DNA of 64,000 bases from Nitrobacter winogradskyi Nb-255. GTDB taxonomy: Bacteria > Pseudomonadota > Alphaproteobacteria > Rhizobiales > Xanthobacteraceae. The stretch spans positions 3,128,001 to 3,192,000 of the forward strand of contig NC_007406.1 of assembly GCF_000012725.1 (NCBI RefSeq), given 5' to 3'. Below are positions 45,112 to 53,128 of the stretch, in pieces (within the stretch, counting starts at the first letter, position 1; each line of letters begins with the position of its first letter). A program made the position numbers and the translations under genes. A model generated the notes under the pieces. The model did not search any database. It worked only from the letters and a program-made list of their open reading frames with translations, and was not told where the DNA came from.

Positions 45112-45627
45112 CTACATCTGCGCCAAGTTGCGGATGGCAGACCGTTCTTGAGCCAAACGCCGGACAACGAACTGGCGTTCCAGCTCCGTGAGATCGGTCT
45201 TAAGGATCCGCTGGTAGCGGCGGATGTTATTCCGGTGCGCCCGCATCGACGCAGCTCGCAGGTCCGCCTCTCGCCGCAGGCGCGCCAGGTGATACACCGC
45301 CGGAGCGATGGTTGCATGGCTATCGGCATCTATGTTTCCGGCCATGATTCGTTTCGCCGCTCCGCCGCGCGGTGGCGGATCGTCCTCGTCCAGGCCGCGG
45401 AGCGCGCTGAGAATGTCGCTCAGCCGGAGTGGCGTCGTATGCCCCGGAATCATTCTCAGCATCGGCGAGGATTCGACCGCATACATATCGGATGCCCAGA
45501 CCGATAGGATAGCCCGCTTTTCGTCCGAAGAGAGCTTCGGGTCTTTGAGAACCGCTTGAACGGAACGGTGATGTGCATCGGGGCGAAACTGCATCGATGC
45601 AACTTGATCACGAACGGCACGCTTCAT
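45112..45627 (-). CDS. Conserved hypothetical protein of the stress cluster
   Basis: 171 residues, ATG 45627 behind GGAGAAGGAGGGG. The first part (MKRAVRDQVASMQFRPDAHH through VLKDPKLSSDEKRAILSVWA) looks like a small family seen in Bradyrhizobium relatives that regulates or accompanies stress genes. The C-terminal half is long helical (RREADLRAASMRAHRNNIRR). No catalytic motif. It lies downstream of the divergent Hsp20 gene on the same strand, about 85 bases away, so may share its heat-induced transcript. Confidence 0.6.
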   Translation of the reverse strand: MKRAVRDQVASMQFRPDAHHRSVQAVLKDPKLSSDEKRAILSVWASDMYAVESSPMLRMIPGHTTPLRLSDILSALRGLDEDDPPPRGGAAKRIMAGNIDADSHATIAPAVYHLARLRREADLRAASMRAHRNNIRRYQRILKTDLTELERQFVVRRLAQERSAIRNLAQM

Positions 45628-45712
45628 CTTCCCCTCCTTCTCCTTTCATTGGGGATCAACTGATGGGTATTGGGTGGCGATCGATGCCGCCCAGCCCGAT
45701 GTGCAGGTGCGG

Positions 45713-46165
45713 TTAAGCGGCGCGCTTCTTTTCGATCTGCGGATCAGGAGCAACGCCGATGGGAATGCGCCGAGGTTTCATGGCCTCTGGGATTTCCCTC
45801 ACGAGCTTGATCTGGAGCAGACCATTCTCGAATGTCGCGCCTTCGACCTTGACGTAGTCGGCGAGATTAAAGGTCCGCTTGAACGGGCGCGCCGAGATCC
45901 CCCGGTACAGGTAATCCTTGTTGGCCGCTTCCGTCTTGCGTCCTTCAATGGAGAGCACGTTCTGTTCGGCCGTCACCGCAATTTCATCCGGCGAGAAACC
46001 GGCCAGCGACAGCGATATCTGGTAGCGGTCTTCAGACTGCCGCTCGATGTTGTATGGCGGATAATGATCCTCGCCCTCGGTGCGTTGCGCCGCATCAAAG
46101 AGGTCGAAAAGATGGTCGTATCCGATGGTGGACCGCGACAGGGGTGCAAAATCATAAGCTCTCAT
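45713..46165 (-). CDS. Small heat-shock protein Hsp20 (IbpA type), copy 1
   Basis: 150 residues from ATG 46165. The class A opening MRAYDFAPLSRSTIGYDHLF is followed by an alpha-crystallin domain (PPYNIERQSEDRYQISLSLA through FENGLLQIKLVREIPEAMKP) and the C-terminal anchoring motif RRIPI. It is an ATP-independent holdase chaperone. AAGGAGGAT is eight bases before the start within a ROSE-like leader. An RpoH-like CTTGAAA (complement of 46304-46310) lies about 140 bases upstream. Confidence 0.92.
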   Translation of the reverse strand: MRAYDFAPLSRSTIGYDHLFDLFDAAQRTEGEDHYPPYNIERQSEDRYQISLSLAGFSPDEIAVTAEQNVLSIEGRKTEAANKDYLYRGISARPFKRTFNLADYVKVEGATFENGLLQIKLVREIPEAMKPRRIPIGVAPDPQIEKKRAA

Positions 46166-46285
46166 AGCCAAATCCTCCTTGGAGCAAGATGGATACGAGC
46201 GGACGTCGGACACCGGCCGGCGCCCGTCTCAATCCTCGAGCCCTTCTAGCGCTCAAGACCGCTTCTTCAGCGGCAAAAATCGAAC
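46166..46285 (-). promoter_or_regulatory. ROSE-like RNA thermometer of Hsp20 copy 1
   Basis: A leader of about 120 bases with successive hairpins (CCGCTGAAGAAGCGG; GAGCGCTAGAAGGGCTC; GGGCGCCGGCCGGTGTCC) and the final ATCTTGCTCCAAGGAGGAT. There CTTGCTCC pairs with GGAGGAT around the ribosome-binding site. UYGCU opposite AGGA is the defining ROSE feature. Confidence 0.7.
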
Positions 46286-46407
46286 TAGAAAAACGGCTGT
46301 AGATTTCAAGAGGGCACGGTGAAAGTTTTTAGCGCCTCAATAGCACCTATGGTTCCCTTGAGTGTTGCTCGGCAACATGGCGTGATTGTCGGCGCTGCTA
46401 TGAGGCG

Positions 46408-46625
46408 CTATTCCTCGTCGTCTTGTGGGGTGAGAAGTTCGACCAGTTCGGCGGTCCGGCCGCTGGGCAGCGCCCGGCCTTCGTTGATCAGCGCTTCATT
46501 GTTGTTTACCCAGGCCCAGGCCTTGGTCAGTTCCTCGATTGTGCCTCGGTCGCGATGATCTCGGTCACCAAAATCTCGTCGGTGGGACCGATAACGGAAA
46601 GAACATCGTCGCGCGTGAGAGCCAT
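46408..46625 (-). pseudogene. Small hypothetical gene with a frameshift
   Basis: The start (MALTRDDVLSVIGPTDEILV, from ATG 46625) and the end (TIEELTKAWAWVNNNEALIN then RTAELVELLTPQDDEE) are in different frames, joined near 46553. The whole matches a short rhizobial family of about 72 residues that I recall as one continuous protein. One base appears inserted or lost. Function unknown. Confidence 0.55.
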
Positions 46626-46739
46626 TCTTGTACCTCCGTTCCTTCACCACCTGCTGATCGCGAACGATACCAGTTCATAAACGTTCTAGGGGAGCGGATG
46701 CGGCTCGATTATCGCGATTTCCTCTTGACGGATGTCGAG

Positions 46740-46846
46740 CTGTACCCAAATCAAAATCGCCATCTGCTGAAGAAGGGATGGTTTCCAAGGGGCGTCAGCT
46801 CTTTGGCGCCCTTGTATCCATGTTGCTTCACAAGGAGGATATGGCT
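46740..46846 (+). promoter_or_regulatory. ROSE-like RNA thermometer of Hsp20 copy 2
   Basis: Hairpin AAGGGGCGTCAGCTCTTTGG with GGCGCCCTT, then CCATGTTGCTTCACAAGGAG and GATATGGCT before the ATG. UUGCU and AAGGAGGAU show the ROSE layout. CTTGAC at 46724-46729 and CCCAAAT 15 bases on may be an RpoH-type promoter. Confidence 0.6.
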
Positions 46847-47330
46847 ATGAGAAACACCTTCGACTTTGCGCCTCTGTTCCGATCGACGATCGGTTTCGAT
46901 CGCATGCTGGATACGCTTGAGTCTGCGAGCCGCGTGACATCGATCGATAACGTGGCCACCTTACGACATCGTCAGGACGAGCGAGGACGACTACCGCATC
47001 AGCATGGCGGTGGCAGGCTTGACCGAGGCTGACCTGGCGATCACGCAAGAGCAGAACATGCTCCTGGTCGCGGGACAGAAGTCAGGCCAGGATGAAGCGA
47101 GCGGGCACTATTTGCATCGCGGTATTGCCGCACGAGCCTTCCAGCGCCGCTTCGAGCTTGCCGACCACGTGAAGGTCGTGGCCGCGAATCTAGTGAACGG
47201 TCTGCTGACCATCGACCTCAAGCGTGAGCTTCCCGAAGAGATGAAGCCACGCCGCATCGCCATCACCGCGGGCGAAGCGCTGACAAAAGCTGAGACTAAG
47301 CAGGTTCAGCCCGAGAAGCAGGCAGCCTAA
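46847..47330 (+). pseudogene. Small heat-shock protein Hsp20, copy 2, frameshifted
   Basis: The opening MRNTFDFAPLFRSTIGFDRM is in one frame, and the alpha-crystallin domain (ISMAVAGLTEADLAITQEQN through NGLLTIDLKRELPEEMKPRR) in another. One extra G near 46952 (GATAACGTGGCC where GAT AAC TGG CCA is expected before the usual PPYDI) explains the break. Removing it would restore a full Hsp20 of about 160 residues. It may be a true lesion or a sequence error. Confidence 0.8.
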
Positions 47331-47420
47331 GGCTCTCGTCATCGAAGCCTCCAAAGAGGCGTCGGGCCTTGCGCCCGGCGCAATGGGAAGCTGCACCGAC
47401 AGCAACATAAGGAGATAATC

Positions 47421-47927
47421 ATGAGTGTTCGTGATCTGATCCCGTGGGGCCGCTCCAACAATCAGGTTCCTACGGCATTTCGTGACGACAATCGCGATCC
47501 ATTCCTCTCGCTACATCGGGAGATGAATCGGCTGTTCGACGACGTGTTCCGCGGCTTCGACGGTCGCCTGCCGGCGTTCGGATCGCTGTCATCTTTCAAC
47601 GGGGCCTGGCCGAACGTCGAGATCTCCGACAGTGACAAGGAGATCAAGGTAACGGCCGAAATCCCTGGTCTCGAAGAAAAGGATCTCGAGGTGTTCCTCA
47701 ACGAGGGGGTGCTGACGTTGAAAGGCGAGAAGCGGTCTGAGGTGGAGGACAAGGAGAAGCAGTTCTCCGAACGCTTCTATGGCCACTTTGAGCGGCGCAT
47801 CCCGCTCGGGATTGAGGTGGAGGAAGACAAGATCGAGGCGCGGTTCAAAAACGGTGTGCTGAACATCGTGCTTCCCAAAAGCCCAAAGGCTCAGTCGCAG
47901 GTGAAGCGCATCGCGATCAAGAGCTGA
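47421..47927 (+). CDS. Small heat-shock protein Hsp20, copy 3
   Basis: 168 residues with AAGGAG before ATG 47421. The N-terminal region (LIPWGRSNNQVPTAFRDDNR, DPFLSLHREMNRLFDDVFRG) differs from copies 1 and 2 and marks the other Hsp20 subclass. The alpha-crystallin domain (WPNVEISDSDKEIKVTAEIP, FKNGVLNIVLPKSP) ends in the anchoring VKRIAIKS. It lies 90 bases after copy 2 on the same strand, likely one transcript. No ROSE signature is seen directly before it. Confidence 0.9.
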   Translation: MSVRDLIPWGRSNNQVPTAFRDDNRDPFLSLHREMNRLFDDVFRGFDGRLPAFGSLSSFNGAWPNVEISDSDKEIKVTAEIPGLEEKDLEVFLNEGVLTLKGEKRSEVEDKEKQFSERFYGHFERRIPLGIEVEEDKIEARFKNGVLNIVLPKSPKAQSQVKRIAIKS

Positions 47928-48282
47928 TGAGTCGCGTCGGGTCGGCGGCTGGCGAGCCGCCGATTCCTCCATCGATTAGAGGAGGAGTCGGCTTCCAAGG
48001 TCGCCCACGCGGTGAACCGCGAAGCGAATGATGGCATGCGACGCCGAGGGCAATGCAGCCACCTCTCACCACCTGGCCCTGGTGAGCAGCTTGTTGCGTC
48101 CGTTGCCTTGAACGGCCGATGCTTGCAACGCCGTCGGCACGGCAGACTGCCCGTAGGCGATCGGAAAAGTTCGATAATGTCGAAGAAGGTCATAGCCGAC
48201 CAGGGGATTGAGCTTTGCGACGCAAGGAGTAGAGCCGCTGCAGCCCCTCCTTTTGCGCTCAGAAGGCAAATCGGAGCTTGAA

Positions 48283-48378
48283 GTCAAAATCATCAGTCCA
48301 GGATAGTTCAGCGCGCACGAGCTGAGACAGTTGCAACTCACCCCGACGGTGATCTGGCTGCGTCTCTGCCGCTGACAG
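48283..48378. repeat. Imperfect direct repeat, right copy, flanking the protease/Hsp20 cluster
   Basis: Partner of 42851-42945 (see there). The stretch 47928-48428 as a whole shows no supported gene. Confidence 0.45.
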
Positions 48379-48502
48379 CCCAACATACTCAACATCTAAA
48401 CGGAACCATGCCAACAACGCTATGATATTGTCCGTCGTCAGATAATTTGAGACTGATCAGACATTTCTAGAAGAGAGGCTCTGGTTCATCTGTGGTTAGA
48501 GT

Positions 48503-49483
48503 TTAAGCGGCCTGCAGCTGATGCTGCAAGCGACGGTTTGCGATGGTGTCGCGCTTGATGCGGTGTCGTTCGGCGAGGATTGTCTCAGCCCTGCCGAAGT
48601 AGACGTCGGCAGGTGTAACGTTGCCGATGCTCTCGTGGTAGCGGTCATGATTATAGTGTTCGACGAACGCGGCGACCTGACGTTTGAGGTCGTCCGGTAA
48701 ATAGTAGTTCTCAAGCAGGATGCGGTTCTTCAACGTTTGATGCCAACGCTCGATCTTGCCCTGAGTCTGAGGATGATACGGCGCTCCGCGCACATGCTGC
48801 ATGTCCTTGGCCCTGAGCCACGTGGCCAGATCATCCGCGACGTAACTCGAACCATTGTCGCTGAGAAGCCGGGGCCGCTGCCTGACGCTGACGTGATCCA
48901 GACCAGAGGCGGCCAGTGCCTGATCGAGCGTAGCCGTGACGTCGGAGGCACACATCGTGGGACCTAACCTCCAGGCGACGATGTAGCGCGAGAAGTCGTC
49001 GAGCACCGTCGATAGATAGTACCAGCCCCAGCCGGTGATCTTCAGGTAGGTGAAGTCGGTCTGCCAGAGCTGGTTGGCGGCGGTGGTCTTGTCCTTGAAC
49101 TCGTTCGCCGCCTTGATCACTACATAGGCCGGACTGGTGATGAGGTCGTGCGCCTTCAGCAGCCGATAGACCGAAGCCTCCGAGACAAAGTACTTTCTCT
49201 CGTCGGTAAACCGCACGGCGAGCTCTCGCGGCGATAGTTCCGGAAGCTCCAATGCCAGGTCGATGATCTGGCCGCGGACGTCATCCGGGATACGATTCCA
49301 GACCCGATCCGGTCGAGAGCGGTGATCTGCCAGGGCCTCAATGCCGCCCGCGCGGTAGCGATCGTACCATCTATAAAACGTGGCGCGGGGGATGCCGAGC
49401 TTGTCCAGCGTGCGTTTGGCCGGCAAATGCGACTGCTCCACCAACGCGATGATCTCGGCTTTCTCGGACGCAGGATACCTCAT
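48503..49483 (-). CDS. IS3-family transposase OrfB
   Basis: 326 residues from ATG 49483, overlapping the OrfA stop (ATGA). HTH-like PASEKAEIIALVEQSHLPAK, then the DDE core: WQTDFTYLKITGWGWYYLST, LLSDNGSSYVADDLA, and QTQGKIERWHQTLKNRILLE. The frame is open upstream across OrfA, as expected for production of an OrfAB fusion by frameshift. Confidence 0.88.
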   Translation of the reverse strand: MRYPASEKAEIIALVEQSHLPAKRTLDKLGIPRATFYRWYDRYRAGGIEALADHRSRPDRVWNRIPDDVRGQIIDLALELPELSPRELAVRFTDERKYFVSEASVYRLLKAHDLITSPAYVVIKAANEFKDKTTAANQLWQTDFTYLKITGWGWYYLSTVLDDFSRYIVAWRLGPTMCASDVTATLDQALAASGLDHVSVRQRPRLLSDNGSSYVADDLATWLRAKDMQHVRGAPYHPQTQGKIERWHQTLKNRILLENYYLPDDLKRQVAAFVEHYNHDRYHESIGNVTPADVYFGRAETILAERHRIKRDTIANRRLQHQLQAA

Positions 49484-49854
49484 GCCTCGTTCTCCCCATC
49501 CCCGTTCATGCTTTTTTTTAGCAGACGGTTCTCCAGGGTGAGATCGGCGACGACTTCCTTCAACGCCGAGGCTTCCCGACGAAGATCTTTCACCTCGCCA
49601 GAGGTTGCGGCACGTGCCGTGTCGCCCGCCAACCGGCGCTTGCCGGCTTCCAGGAACTCCTTGGACCAACCGTAATACATCGAGGCGGCGATGCCTTCGC
49701 GGCGGCAAAGCTCGGAGATGTTCTCCTCGCCGCGCAGTCCTTCCAGCACGATACGGATCTTCTCCTCCGCCGAATAATGCCGGCGCGTCTGCCGTCGGAT
49801 GTCCTTCAGCACCTGTTCTGCCGGCGCTTTGCCTGGTCCGGATTTCTGTCTCAT
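49480..49854 (-). CDS. IS3-family transposase OrfA
   Basis: 124 residues. HTH region RRHYSAEEKIRIVLEGLRGE, SELCRREGIAASMYYGWSKE, then a leucine-zipper-like helix (LRREASALKEVVADLTLENR). Typical DNA-binding partner of OrfB, with which it overlaps by four bases. Confidence 0.88.
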   Translation of the reverse strand: MRQKSGPGKAPAEQVLKDIRRQTRRHYSAEEKIRIVLEGLRGEENISELCRREGIAASMYYGWSKEFLEAGKRRLAGDTARAATSGEVKDLRREASALKEVVADLTLENRLLKKSMNGDGENEA

Positions 49855-49994
49855 CTGCGCTCCAAATTGGCTGCGATGATCCAGAAATCCTCCCTTCCCG
49901 AAAACTCCTAAACTGTCTCAAGAGCCCTGACGGCGGACATCCGCGCTATCCAAGCGTCAATTTTTGAATCAGAGAAAGTAGGGCGCCGCAGGAC

Positions 49995-50021
49995 TGGCGG
50001 AGAGGGAGGGATTCGAACCTC
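49995..50021 (-). other. Orphan 3' end of a tRNA-Ser gene (attachment-site scar)
   Basis: The complement ends TTCGAATCCCTCCCTCTCCG followed by CCA. This is the T-loop, T-stem and 3' acceptor strand of a Rhizobiales tRNA-Ser including CCA. No anticodon arm or 5' part follows. Such a 27-base 3' fragment is what site-specific integration into a tRNA gene leaves at the far end of an island. It lies 55 bases beyond the IS3 and 200 bases before the recombinase cassette. Confidence 0.65.
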
Positions 50022-50223
50022 GCTACGTTGGACTCCACGAACGTACGATCGCAAGTTCAATAAAGTTTTCTCAGAAACCACTGGCATTGTTGGGTGATTG
50101 GAGCGTTACTGTCGGCGCGTTGAGTGCCCTTTTCGACCACTGAATAGCCCGCCCCGCCGGTGTGTTGCCGTGACGGGGCTTCGGTGGTGACAGCGATGAT
50201 GCTGCCGCGACCGGAGAAGTCAC

Positions 50224-50634
50224 ATGGCCAAAACACAATCCCGCAAAGCCGCACCTCGATCAGCGATGGCGACCAAGCGCACAAAGTCCGCGCACCCTTC
50301 CTTGACCAGAACCGCCAAAGCTGCACCGGTCAAGAAGATCATCTCAACACCAGCCCGATCGTTGGATCGGCCGGTGCGGCATCGCAGTGGCAGCAAGCAA
50401 GCCCTGGTCATCGAGATGCTGATGAAGCCTGAGGGTACAACGATCGGCGACATCATGAAGGCCACAGATTGGCAGCAGCATTCGGTGCGCGGCTTTTTTG
50501 CTGGCGTCATCCGGAAGAAGCTCAAGCTGACGTTGATATCGAAAGCTGCTGAAGCCGGTCGGATCTACAAAGTATCTGGCGACACCGCATCTACCGCTTC
50601 CACCGGATCGACGTCAAACAATACTGCGGCCTGA
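50224..50634 (+). CDS. DUF3489 family protein
   Basis: 136 residues. A basic, Ala/Lys/Thr-rich first half (MAKTQSRKAAPRSAMATKRT) is followed by the DUF3489 domain (GSKQALVIEMLMKPEGTTIG, DIMKATDWQQHSVRGFFAGV). The domain looks like a small winged-helix DNA-binding fold. GGAGAAG precedes the start. It is the first of three tightly linked genes (DUF3489, DUF2924, serine recombinase), an arrangement recurring in alphaproteobacteria. It may regulate or assist the recombinase. Confidence 0.8.
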   Translation: MAKTQSRKAAPRSAMATKRTKSAHPSLTRTAKAAPVKKIISTPARSLDRPVRHRSGSKQALVIEMLMKPEGTTIGDIMKATDWQQHSVRGFFAGVIRKKLKLTLISKAAEAGRIYKVSGDTASTASTGSTSNNTAA

Positions 50635-50638
50635 TGCC

Positions 50639-51151
50639 ATGGAGCGAAGGTCAGGCTCCCGAAAGCCTATCGGTCGAAGGCTGATGGGCTTGTCAATGGA
50701 AGACGAGATTGCGCATCTGCGCAGTCTCGATCTACTCAGCTTGCACGCTCGCTGGCAGAGTGTTGTTGGGCGCCCGGCCCCGGAACACCTGCCCAAGCAT
50801 CTGCTGTTCGGCATCCTTGCCTATCGCATCCAGGCCGATGCACTTGGGGATCTCGATGCTGCGACGGTGCAACTTCTGAAGCGTGCGGCTACCGTGCGGT
50901 CTTTGAGTGAGGTTTTGCCATTGGTATCGGCACAGGATCAGCGCAAGCAAGCCATGGTGCCCGGCACTGTTCTAACCCGGGAGTGGAACGGGCAACTTCA
51001 TCGGGTGATGGCCGTCGAAGGCGGCTTCGCTTTTGAGGGCAAGACCTTCGACAGCCTGTCGGGGATTGCGTTCGCGATCACCGGCACAAACTGGAATGGA
51101 CCGCGCTTTTTTGGTCTCCGTGCCGGAAACGGCAAGGGAGTGCAACCATGA
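50639..51151 (+). CDS. DUF2924 family protein
   Basis: 170 residues starting four bases after the DUF3489 stop (an inner start at 50693 is possible). Features: SMEDEIAHLRSLDLLSLHAR, LPKHLLFGILAYRIQADALG, PGTVLTREWNGQLHRVMAVE and FDSLSGIAFAITGTNWNGPR. The C-terminal segment resembles the DNA-interacting RAMA-like fold seen in such proteins. It overlaps the recombinase start by four bases, so coupled translation is likely. Function is not known; position suggests a recombination accessory factor. Confidence 0.82.
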   Translation: MERRSGSRKPIGRRLMGLSMEDEIAHLRSLDLLSLHARWQSVVGRPAPEHLPKHLLFGILAYRIQADALGDLDAATVQLLKRAATVRSLSEVLPLVSAQDQRKQAMVPGTVLTREWNGQLHRVMAVEGGFAFEGKTFDSLSGIAFAITGTNWNGPRFFGLRAGNGKGVQP

Positions 51152-52800
51152 AGCCGGACGACAACCGTGTTGTCCGGTGCGCGATCTATACCAGGGTGTC
51201 TACGGACACCGGCCTTGATCAGGAGTTCAACTCGCTGGATGCCCAGTATGATGCATCCCAGGCCTATATCCGAAGTCAGGCGCATGCAGGCTGGTCGCTG
51301 GTCAAGGCGCGATATGATGATGGCGGCTTCTCTGGCGGATCGACCGATCGCCCTGCCCTGCAGCGGTTGCTGGCGGATGTCGCGGCCCGCCGGATCCACA
51401 TCATCGTCGTCTATAAGGTGGACCGGCTGACCCGCTCTCTGGCTGACTTCGCCAAGCTGGTCGAACTGTTCGATGCCCATGGTGTGTCATTTGTCTCGGT
51501 GACCCAGCAGTTCAACACCACCACATCGATGGGACGGTTGACGCTGAACGTGCTTTTGTCCTTCGCGCAATTCGAGCGGGAAGTCACCTCGGAGCGCATC
51601 CGCGACAAGATTGCAGCCTCTAAACGCAAGGGGCTATGGGTCGGCGGCATGGTTCCTCTGGGTTATATCCTCAAGGATGGTCAGCTTCACCTTCAGGAGG
51701 AAGAGGCCAATACCGTTCGTCTGATCTTTCAGCGCTATCTGGAACTCGGCAGCGTCAACCGCCTCGTCAAGGACCTGAAGGAGCGAGGCTTTAAGTCCAA
51801 GGTCCGGCAGCTGGCATCAGGCGGAACGAGAGGAGGTGTGCCGTTCACGCAGGGACCGTTGTTCTATATGCTGCGGAACCGGTTTTATCTGGGCGAGGTC
51901 AGGTTTAAGGGCGAGATTCTGCCTGGACCGCAGCCCGCCCTGCTCGACCGCGCACTGTTTGAGGCCGTTCAGAAAAAGTTGACCGAACAGCGGTCCCACC
52001 ACACGACGACCCGTATCCGAACCCGCGCCCTCCTTGCAGGGCTGCTGTTTGATGACGCAGGTCATCGGATGATCTTGACCTACGCCAGTCGAAACCGTGT
52101 TCGGCATCGCTATTACGTCTCTGCGCCCTGCATCCGGGGTCAAACGGATGAGCCGGTTGGCTCTGTGACCCGCGTGCCTGCGTCAGACATTGAAGCCTCG
52201 ATCTCCAAGGCGGTCATGGCCAACACGGATGTCGATGAACCATCCTCGAACGAAACCTTGTCTCGAGAAGTGCTTGAGCGGTTCGTCATCCAGATTGAGG
52301 TTCGCAAGAACCAGTTGGCCATTCATCTAAGGTCTGGCGAAAACGATATCCAAGGGACGCAGGACGATCCAGATCCGGATGAATCTCGCGCGGTCGCTAC
52401 GCGCATCATCGTCGTACCCTGGAAGAAGCCCTCAAGGCCAGCCCGAGAAATCTTGTTGCCGGCGAACACGCCAGAGCATCGCGCCAGGCCCATGAAGGCC
52501 GAACGCCGGTCGGCTCTGATCCGAGCGATCGGCCGCGGCCGCCTCTGGCTTCAGGAGATCGTCGACGGCCGCGAGACCATCGAAAGCCTTGCCGCTAGGC
52601 AACATTGCAGCACGCGACATATCAAGATGACGATCTCGCTCGCCTTCCTTGCACCGACGCTCGTGACAGCAGCCGTTGAAGGACGATTCCCGCGCGGAAT
52701 TGGCGTTGCTGCCCTTCGCGATGCGCCGGCTGAATGGTCACAGCAGATGAGGCGGCTCGGATTGGCGCCCACAGGCACTCCCGGTCCTGCCAGCCGATAA
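51148..52800 (+). CDS. Large serine recombinase
   Basis: 550 residues. The N-terminal resolvase domain has catalytic S18 (CAIYTRVSTDTG), RPALQRLLADV, and VYKVDRLTRSLADFAKLVEL. The recombinase domain follows (EEANTVRLIFQRYLELGSVN, to about 270), then a zinc-ribbon position that lacks the usual Cys pairs (LLAGLLFDDAGHRMILTYAS), and a basic helical tail with an HTH (ESLAARQHCSTRHIKMTISL). Such enzymes integrate or excise islands and phages between short att sites. It ends 180 bases before tRNA-Val and is preceded by two accessory genes. Confidence 0.9.
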   Translation: MKPDDNRVVRCAIYTRVSTDTGLDQEFNSLDAQYDASQAYIRSQAHAGWSLVKARYDDGGFSGGSTDRPALQRLLADVAARRIHIIVVYKVDRLTRSLADFAKLVELFDAHGVSFVSVTQQFNTTTSMGRLTLNVLLSFAQFEREVTSERIRDKIAASKRKGLWVGGMVPLGYILKDGQLHLQEEEANTVRLIFQRYLELGSVNRLVKDLKERGFKSKVRQLASGGTRGGVPFTQGPLFYMLRNRFYLGEVRFKGEILPGPQPALLDRALFEAVQKKLTEQRSHHTTTRIRTRALLAGLLFDDAGHRMILTYASRNRVRHRYYVSAPCIRGQTDEPVGSVTRVPASDIEASISKAVMANTDVDEPSSNETLSREVLERFVIQIEVRKNQLAIHLRSGENDIQGTQDDPDPDESRAVATRIIVVPWKKPSRPAREILLPANTPEHRARPMKAERRSALIRAIGRGRLWLQEIVDGRETIESLAARQHCSTRHIKMTISLAFLAPTLVTAAVEGRFPRGIGVAALRDAPAEWSQQMRRLGLAPTGTPGPASR

Positions 52801-52917
52801 CCCTGCCTTATCCTGTCAGCCAATTCCCAGGAACGGGAATTTGCGCCGCAGAGACAGCGCCCCAAAACGAGCCCAGACGGGTCACAGAGACAGCACCTCC
52901 GCAGATCAAAGTGCGGA

Positions 52918-52947
52918 AAAGCCCGCCAACAGCGGGGCTTTTTCGAC
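52918..52947 (-). terminator. Bidirectional-looking terminator of tRNA-Val
   Basis: AAAGCCCGCC-AACA-GCGGGGCTTTTT contains a GC-rich stem with T-runs on both sides. It lies 35 bases beyond the 3' end of tRNA-Val on its strand and 120 bases after the recombinase stop on the other, and can serve both. Confidence 0.6.
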
Positions 52948-52980
52948 AGTCTCTGGAAATGCGGAAAATAACAGACTGAG

Positions 52981-53055
52981 TGGTGGGCGCGACAGGGATC
53001 GAACCTGTGACCCCTACCATGTCAAGGTAGTGCTCTCCCGCTGAGCTACGCGCCC
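52981..53055 (-). tRNA. tRNA-Val (anticodon GAC)
   Basis: 75 bases. Acceptor stem GGGCGCG/CGCGCCC, D-arm GCTCAGCGGGAGAGC, anticodon arm CTACC-TTGACAT-GGTAG giving GAC, T-arm CACAGGTTCGATCCCTGTC (with a CACAG/CTGT-type stem), discriminator A and an encoded CCA. All arms are intact, so the gene is functional. The recombinase-bearing island ends just past its 3' side. Confidence 0.95.
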
Positions 53056-53128
53056 GAAAACTCCCACAGGGGTCGCCGGTCCTATATCGGCTCCCGCGCC
53101 GACAGGCAAGGATCAGCGGCCATCTGAA

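Larger units (their letters stand above)
48429..49939 (-). mobile_element. IS3-family insertion sequence, full copy
   Basis: 1511 bp with ends TGTCCGTCGTCAG (left) and, on the complement, TGTCCGCCGTCAG (right), both continuing with TTGAGAC a few bases in. Flanks GATAT and TCCGC are not duplicated, so the two sides may come from different insertions. An end fragment of the same element interrupts the ParB-like gene at 42505. Confidence 0.88.
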
